Assembly: GCA_934757275.1 (NCBI GenBank)
Contig: CAKVLN010000001.1
Span: 248,001-312,000, forward strand
Direction of reading: 5' to 3'
Length of the DNA stretch: 64,000 nt
From: an uncultured Candidatus Melainabacteria bacterium
GTDB lineage: Bacteria; Cyanobacteriota; Vampirovibrionia; Gastranaerophilales; Gastranaerophilaceae
Each line of letters opens with the position of its first letter. Position 1 is the first letter of the stretch. The notes under the pieces were generated by a model. The model saw only the letters and a program-made list of their open reading frames with translations, was not told the origin of the DNA and searched no databases. Positions 59,702 through 64,000 of the stretch are shown here, piece by piece. The position numbers were made by a program, and so were the translations under genes.

Positions 59702-60504
59702 ATTTCTCTGATAACTTCTTTAACCAATGTCTTGAATTTTTCTTTTGCCAAGCCTGCTGCGTGGATAACATCAGCATGAGATAAGCCAACTGTGCTTACG
59801 CCTGCTGCTGAATTGCAAATACAACCCAAACCAATAACCTTTAGTCCAGCCCATGATGCGGTAACAGCCTCTGGTACTGTAGACATTCCTACTGCATCTG
59901 CTCCAATTGTTCTAGCCATTCTAACTTCCGCAGGAGTTTCATAAGATGGGCCAGTTAGTGCCATATAAACGCCTTCTTGCAAATCAATGCCTAACTTTTT
60001 GGCTACCTCTTTTGCAAGTTTAACATATTCTGGCGTATAAACTGCACTCATATCTGGGAAACGTTCGCCCATTGTGTTGTCGTTTGGACCGATAAGAGGG
60101 TTTACACCCATAAAATTTATGTGGTCAGTAATAATCATTAAATCTGATGGCTTAAAATCTGGGTTAACGCCACCAGCGGCATTAGTTACAATAAGCGTTT
60201 TAATGCCAAGATTCTTCATAACTTTAACTGGAAAAACTACTTTTTGTATAGAATGACCTTCATAGAAATGAAATCGACCTTGCATCATAACGACCTTTTT
60301 GCCGTTGATTTCTGCAAAAACTAATTGGCTTTTGTGTCCAGAAACTGTTGAGGATTCAAACCCTGGAATTTCTGTATAAGGAATGGCTTTCAGGCAAAAT
60401 TCATCGGCTAAATCACCCAAACCTGAACCTAAAATTATACCGATTTCTGGTTTGAAATCGCCTATTTTTTCTTTAATAAACTCGACTGCACTATTTAACA
60501 TCAC
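59698..60504 (-). CDS. punA: Purine nucleoside phosphorylase
   Basis: The 268 residues contain IGIILGSGLGDLADEF, VMMQGRFHFYEGHS, VTNAAGGVNPDFKPSDLMII, DHINFMGVNPLIGPND, ALTGPSYETPAEVRMARTIG and MSTVPEAVTASWAGLKV, the trimeric PNP family. It splits (deoxy)inosine and guanosine with phosphate for purine salvage, relevant because the only de novo purine homologues here (45642-46876) look broken. It is the first gene of its unit. Confidence 0.93.
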   Translation of the reverse strand: MMLNSAVEFIKEKIGDFKPEIGIILGSGLGDLADEFCLKAIPYTEIPGFESSTVSGHKSQLVFAEINGKKVVMMQGRFHFYEGHSIQKVVFPVKVMKNLGIKTLIVTNAAGGVNPDFKPSDLMIITDHINFMGVNPLIGPNDNTMGERFPDMSAVYTPEYVKLAKEVAKKLGIDLQEGVYMALTGPSYETPAEVRMARTIGADAVGMSTVPEAVTASWAGLKVIGLGCICNSAAGVSTVGLSHADVIHAAGLAKEKFKTLVKEVIREI

Positions 60505-60805
60505 ACTAAATCTCCCGTCTGTTATCTTATAACAAACATGTGCGAGCTTGTAGAATTTGAGGAGGAATGTTTACAAAACTTTAAATTGTAGAAGGGAATG
60601 AGGGAATAGGGGAATAAGGTAATAAGAGGTATTAAATTTTGTATTATTATGCGCTAAACGATTGTACCCTACTGGCTAATACCCTTCCCAGCCTGTCTTA
60701 GATTACTCGGGGTGTCGGCGGAGTAACGTCCGACCTCCACCTTACGGGCTTACGCCCTCCCGAGAATCTGCTTCCCTAACTAGGGAAGGAGCTTTACCTC
60801 CATAG

Positions 60806-60861
60806 TTAGGGAGGTCGCAGTCGTTCTTGAGCCTTGCGAAAGTTACGAATGCGGGTGGGTA
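60806..60861 (+). repeat. Dispersed 56-bp repeat, type 1 (copy 3)
   Basis: Plus-strand copy, one base different from the 34300 copy. It closes a ~430-base gap (60505-60937) without a gene. Bases 60660-60800 are visibly richer in GC than the surroundings, with TTCCCTAACTAGGGAA and short inverted repeats; 60590-60640 has degenerate GGGAATRA units. Confidence 0.85.
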
Positions 60862-60937
60862 TTGATTAAAAATAAAATAGAGTAATTGGTGCAATTTTTT
60901 GCACCAACAACTTTTTTATACTAAAATTAATACCGCT

Positions 60938-61552
60938 ATGAGAAATTTAAAAGATTTAAAAGAAGAAGATTTTAAGAAAATAAACCTACATATTCACACG
61001 ACTTGTTCGGACGGCAAGGCTGATTTTAAAGAAGTTGTAGAGAGCGCAAAAGCTAACGGCTATGAGATGATAGCAATTACAGATCATAACACAGTTGAAG
61101 GACACAAAAAATATCAAGATGATATTTTGTTGACTGGCGTTGAATTTGATTGCTGGTGTGGTTATGTATTTATCCACCTTTTAGCTTATGGAATTGATGT
61201 AAATGCCAAATGTTTGCAACCTTTTATGGCAAAAACTAAGGCTGAAACTGAAGGCGATTTTATAAGATTATTTGCGAAAAGAAATGTGCCAAAACTCATT
61301 GAAGCTATTCACGAAGCTGGCGGAATTGCGGTACTTGCTCACCCTGCTTGTTATTGGGCTATTAGTTTAGAAAACTTAGTAAAAAGACTTATGTCTTATG
61401 GTTTGGACGGAATAGAGGTCTATTATCCATACCCAAGATTTAGGAAAATCGTTAAATTTCACTCCTCAAAAGATGTTCGAAAAATTGCTGAAAAATATCC
61501 AAACTTAATTAAGACTGGTGGGACAGATTTTCATGGAAAATTTTTTGAATAG
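60938..61552 (+). CDS. PHP-domain phosphoesterase
   Basis: I use ATG 60938 (204 residues); the open frame from 60899 includes the promoter region (TATACT at 60917-60922). Metal motifs of the PHP fold are present: INLHIHTTCSDGKAD, AITDHNTVEGHKKY, LTGVEFDCWCG, IAVLAHPACYW and KTGGTDFHGK. It resembles the small PHP proteins acting on nucleoside or histidinol-type phosphates (3',5'-nucleotide bisphosphatase is one option). Shorter than typical (about 270); the C-terminus is complete at the last metal motif. Confidence 0.82.
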   Translation: MRNLKDLKEEDFKKINLHIHTTCSDGKADFKEVVESAKANGYEMIAITDHNTVEGHKKYQDDILLTGVEFDCWCGYVFIHLLAYGIDVNAKCLQPFMAKTKAETEGDFIRLFAKRNVPKLIEAIHEAGGIAVLAHPACYWAISLENLVKRLMSYGLDGIEVYYPYPRFRKIVKFHSSKDVRKIAEKYPNLIKTGGTDFHGKFFE

Positions 61553-61630
61553 GACTTCACAAATTCATTAAAATGTGATATTATGTATATACAAGTTTAA
61601 TATTAAGAATTTACATTTAGGAGATTTAAT

Positions 61631-62443
61631 ATGACGAAAAAACGAGGATTTACATTGGCAGAAGTCTTGATTACGCTCGGTATTGTTGGCGTAGTCGCTG
61701 CACTAACTGCTCCAGCACTTGTTATGAGTAGCAGAAATGAAGCTAACGCTGCAAGACTTTCAACAGTCGTTTCAAACATGGAAAACGCTTTTCAAACGGC
61801 TATCGCTCAAGAAGGCGCTGATAACTTGTACGGCACAAGTTTATGGGATTTCGGTGGTGGAGAGCGACTAAATGCAACAGAAGGAAATAAAGCTCAATTT
61901 GTAGGTCGTTTAGGACAATATATGATTATAAATGGTTATAAAGATAGTGATGATGAGTACTATGGAAGTGACATTCCAGTTCACCCAATGACTGATTCTG
62001 GTGGTACTGCTAATATTAACATTGTAAATGACTCTCGTTTTTGGGGTGATGGTCGAATGTTTGCAATTGAAACTAAAAATGGAGCTGCTATTTTTATAAG
62101 AGCATACAGACGAGCAGGTGTTGCACAAGCAAAACAAGCTGCAATTGCCGAGGGTTGTACATATTATACTAATGCTGCAGATGTAGTAATTGACGTTAAC
62201 GGTAAAAATGCTCCAAATGTATTTGGTAGAGATATTTTCTGGTTCCAGCTCGGTGAAAATGGCGTTCTTTATCCTTATGGTGGTAAAGATGTTGCTCGTT
62301 TTGAAGGAGGCGATAATGGAGAATGGGACGATGCTGGAAATCGTGGAACTTGTCTAGATAATAATAAAGGAAGTAATGCAAATCTTAAAGGTAGCGGTTG
62401 CACTGCCCGTGTAATCGCAGAAGGATATAAGATTAACTACTAA
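61631..62443 (+). CDS. Type IV pilin-like prepilin
   Basis: The 270 residues start MTKKRGFTLAEVLITLGIVG. Processing after G6 gives mature F1 and E5, as in class III prepilins, followed by the hydrophobic helix (VVAALTAPALVMSS). The soluble part is 220 residues and ends with a cysteine pair (TCLDNNKGS...GSGCTARV). No other pilus gene is in the window. Such prepilins occur in many copies in this bacterial group (from general knowledge). AGGAGAT site. A strong terminator follows. Confidence 0.88.
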   Translation: MTKKRGFTLAEVLITLGIVGVVAALTAPALVMSSRNEANAARLSTVVSNMENAFQTAIAQEGADNLYGTSLWDFGGGERLNATEGNKAQFVGRLGQYMIINGYKDSDDEYYGSDIPVHPMTDSGGTANINIVNDSRFWGDGRMFAIETKNGAAIFIRAYRRAGVAQAKQAAIAEGCTYYTNAADVVIDVNGKNAPNVFGRDIFWFQLGENGVLYPYGGKDVARFEGGDNGEWDDAGNRGTCLDNNKGSNANLKGSGCTARVIAEGYKINY

Positions 62444-62465
62444 TATTATATTTAGATGAAGTTTT

Positions 62466-62499
62466 AAACGGGCGAGGCTTTGTAAAGCCTCGCCCGTTT
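62466..62499 (+). terminator. Terminator after the prepilin gene
   Basis: AAACGGGCGAGGCTTT pairs with AAAGCCTCGCCCGTTT, a 16-bp perfect inverted repeat separated by 2 bases. Confidence 0.8.
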
Positions 62500-62584
62500 G
62501 TAACAATTCGTAACATGAACGCAATTTCTTTGAAAACAAATACTTTATATAAGTAAAAGTGTAGTTAAAAAAAGGTGTTTAGTT

Positions 62585-62824
62585 ATGGCAATGAATATTG
62601 GTGGCGGTTATTCAATGATGGGAATGAGTCCAATGGCTGGTGGAAGTGCAATGAATGGAATTTCTGGCAATGCTTTCCAGTCCTTCCACAGTAGATATGG
62701 TTGTGAAGATTGTTTTAGAAAACAACCTTATCCTTATGAGTTTCCAAAACCTTATATAGAAAAAGGTAATAGCGCAAACGCTATGTCTTTGTTGCAGAGA
62801 ATTATTAATAAATTCACTGCGTAA
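62585..62824 (+). CDS. Small Gly/Met-rich orphan protein
   Basis: The 79 residues have a Gly/Met/Ser-rich N-terminus (GGGYSMMGMSPMAGGSAMNG), a C-x2-C (YGCEDCFRK), a Pro/Tyr segment and a short basic helix at the end. It may be a distant variant of the shared-N-terminus group (NIGGGYS...NAFQSFHS). AAAGGTG site. No family; function unknown. Confidence 0.55.
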   Translation: MAMNIGGGYSMMGMSPMAGGSAMNGISGNAFQSFHSRYGCEDCFRKQPYPYEFPKPYIEKGNSANAMSLLQRIINKFTA

Positions 62825-62872
62825 AAGAGTTAATATTTAAAGAGGATTACTTCGTCGCTAATTTTAATTATT

Positions 62873-62949
62873 GCTCCTCATAATGACTTGAAAGTGCGTA
62901 TTCTAGCTGGGTTTCATTGCGAGAAAATCGCAAGATTTTCGTGGCAATC
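62873..62949 (+). repeat. Dispersed repeat, type 2 (copy 2)
   Basis: Diverged copy of 32578-32653, sharing CATTGCGAGAAAATCGCAAG and GTGGCAATC. Part of a ~318-base gap (62825-63142) built almost wholly of repeats. Confidence 0.75.
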
Positions 62950-62963
62950 TGTTAAAAGTTATT

Positions 62964-62988
62964 GGTGCGTCAAACGACGGCACCCTAC
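62964..62988 (-). repeat. REP-like hairpin, GGTGCGTC type
   Basis: GGTGCGTC-AAAC-GACGGCACC followed by CTAC (62985-62988), so GTAG plus hairpin on the minus strand. Reverse orientation of 39821-39844. Confidence 0.7.
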
Positions 62989-63008
62989 ATTTCTCAAAAC
63001 CTCACTTG

Positions 63009-63064
63009 TTAGGGAGGTCGCAGTCATGCTTGAGCCTTGCGAAAGCTACGAATGCGGGTGGGTA
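63009..63064 (+). repeat. Dispersed 56-bp repeat, type 1 (copy 4)
   Basis: Plus-strand copy with a few substitutions (AGTCATGCTTGAGCC, GAAAGCTACG). Confidence 0.82.
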
Positions 63065-63142
63065 TTGATTTAAAATTATTTACTTAATTTTGCCGTCTTT
63101 TTATGATATTATATAATCACGAATTAAAATAGGAGAAATTTT

Positions 63143-63805
63143 ATGCAAGCAAGACGTGCGGCTAGAGAATTAGCACTTATATTGTTTTCACAATTTGATA
63201 AAGAAATAACCAGATATTCAAGAAAAGATTTTGAAGATATTATGCTTAAATCTGTTAGAATCCTTTCAAATTCAGCATCAGAAGAGTTGAACTTGACAGT
63301 TGGTTCTTTGATTGATATTAAAGAAGCTCTTGATACTTACGAAGCTGAACACGAATCAAATCTAACAAGACCAATGGGTGCAAAAAATAAACCAGTTCAA
63401 ATACCTATGACTGATGAAATGATTGCAAAAGTTGATACAATGTTAGACGTTGCAGAAAAAGCAATTTTAGCATTAGAAATCGCAGAATTTACAACACTTG
63501 AAAACCAATCAGAGGTTAAAAATTACACAATCGAAATCGCTGAACAATTCAAAATTAACCACAAAGAAATTGATGAAGAAATTCAAAAATATGCAAATGG
63601 CTGGGATATCTCAAGACTTGTAAAAATCGATAAAGATATTTTAAGAATTGCGATAACTGAACTTTTGTACACAAAAGGCGCACCATTAAAGGTTGTTGTT
63701 GATGAAGCAGTTGAGTTAGCTAAAAAGTATTCAACAGAAGATTCTTCATCTTTTGTAAACGGAATTTTGGCAAAAGTAATTGTAGAAAACGGATTGAAAG
63801 GTTAA
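63143..63805 (+). CDS. nusB: Transcription antitermination factor NusB
   Basis: The 220 residues start RRAARELALILFSQFD. The C-terminal half has NGWDISRLVKIDKDILRIAI, TELLYTKGAPLKVVVDEAVE and LAKKYSTEDSSSFVNGILAKV, the NusB pattern. NusB binds boxA RNA with NusE in antitermination of rRNA operons. It is longer than the usual 140-150: an extra ~75 residues lie in the middle (residues 40-115), as in cyanobacteria. AGGAGAA site. Confidence 0.93.
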   Translation: MQARRAARELALILFSQFDKEITRYSRKDFEDIMLKSVRILSNSASEELNLTVGSLIDIKEALDTYEAEHESNLTRPMGAKNKPVQIPMTDEMIAKVDTMLDVAEKAILALEIAEFTTLENQSEVKNYTIEIAEQFKINHKEIDEEIQKYANGWDISRLVKIDKDILRIAITELLYTKGAPLKVVVDEAVELAKKYSTEDSSSFVNGILAKVIVENGLKG

Positions 63806-63851
63806 GTTAGAAAGGGTTAAACATTATTTATTTGACCCGATATTTTTAATT

Positions 63852-64000
63852 ATGTTCAACTTTTTTGATAAACTAAAAAATACAGTTTCAAAAACCGCTC
63901 AAGCTTTGGTCGGCAATGTTGTTGACGCCGTATCAGAGGAAGAAGAGTTTTCTGATTTTGTCCTTGATGATATGGAAGACTTGCTGATTAGTGCCGATTT
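63852..64000 (+). CDS. ftsY: Signal recognition particle receptor FtsY (N-terminal fragment)
   Basis: Runs off the right edge; 49 codons are visible. NFFDKLKNTVSKTAQALVGN and the acidic FSDFVLDDMEDLLISAD are the start of the FtsY NG domain (F-x-x-L-E-x-x-L-L-x-A-D). FtsY is the membrane receptor for SRP. It follows nusB by 46 bases. The long acidic A domain of E. coli is absent, as in many bacteria. The GTPase part lies outside the window. Confidence 0.82.
   Translation, partial: MFNFFDKLKNTVSKTAQALVGNVVDAVSEEEEFSDFVLDDMEDLLISAD

Overview
The window is a low-GC bacterial chromosome segment, densely coded on both strands. I read it as a gut-type non-photosynthetic cyanobacterial relative (Vampirovibrionia/Melainabacteria, order Gastranaerophilales). 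This is inference from gene content, not a database result. The signs are SepF, NifS/NifU and a meso-DAP-type MurE (Gram-negative-style wall), fermentation through pyruvate formate-lyase, two flagellar clusters, a prepilin with the N-terminus GFTLAEVLITLGIVG, and many small orphan proteins that begin with a similar short peptide. No rRNA or tRNA gene, CRISPR array, insertion sequence or prophage was seen.

Layout. 1-5.8 kb: end of ahcY, orphan membrane proteins, pflA and small orphans among hairpin repeats. 6.0-8.5 kb: pyruvate formate-lyase encoded in two pieces. 8.7-12 kb: small putative metalloprotease, STAND-like NTPase with TPRs, rsmG. 12.2-15.8 kb: fliJ-fliK-flgD-flgE. 16.2-18.9 kb: yggS-type gene, sepF, rlmH, MscS channel. 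18.9-22.5 kb: nifS, orphan, nifU, zinc ribbon, pdxJ. 22.6-27.6 kb: possible attenuator RNA, orphan membrane protein, DtxR-like regulator, SpoIID-like protein, MNT/HEPN pair, zinc dehydrogenase. 27.6-31.7 kb: short nagA, murE and ftsI. 31.7-34.9 kb: orphan, repeat mosaic, TSCPD protein, isocitrate dehydrogenase-type enzyme, HU. 35-36.3 kb: [16 protein letters not shown]. 36.4-41.6 kb: asparaginase-type enzyme, miaA, TPR/beta-propeller protein, ion permease. 41.8-46.9 kb: alpha-oxoamine synthase with SDR, Hcp-like protein, PurN-like and PurD-like remnants. 47-52.5 kb: M49-like peptidase, tsaB-tsaE-diguanylate cyclase-TPR protein. 52.7-57.8 kb: glgA, glycine-zipper protein, YhaM-like nuclease and GH57. 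57.8-60.5 kb: purine nucleoside phosphorylase, rqcP, yjbQ, bioD-like, rsmD. 60.9-64 kb: PHP protein, prepilin, small orphan, nusB, start of ftsY.

How it works together. The cell seems to ferment via pyruvate formate-lyase, store glycogen (glgA plus a GH57 enzyme), swim with a flagellum and build a DAP-type wall. The most unusual signals are the split pyruvate formate-lyase, an N-terminal peptide shared by at least seven otherwise unrelated orphan proteins, REP-like sequences (GTAG head plus hairpin) and other dispersed repeats, promoters whose -10 box lies 6-9 bases before the start codon (leaderless mRNAs), an attenuator-like leader at 22.6-22.8 kb, and a reduced PurN-like/PurD-like pair next to a divergent hybrid-cluster protein.
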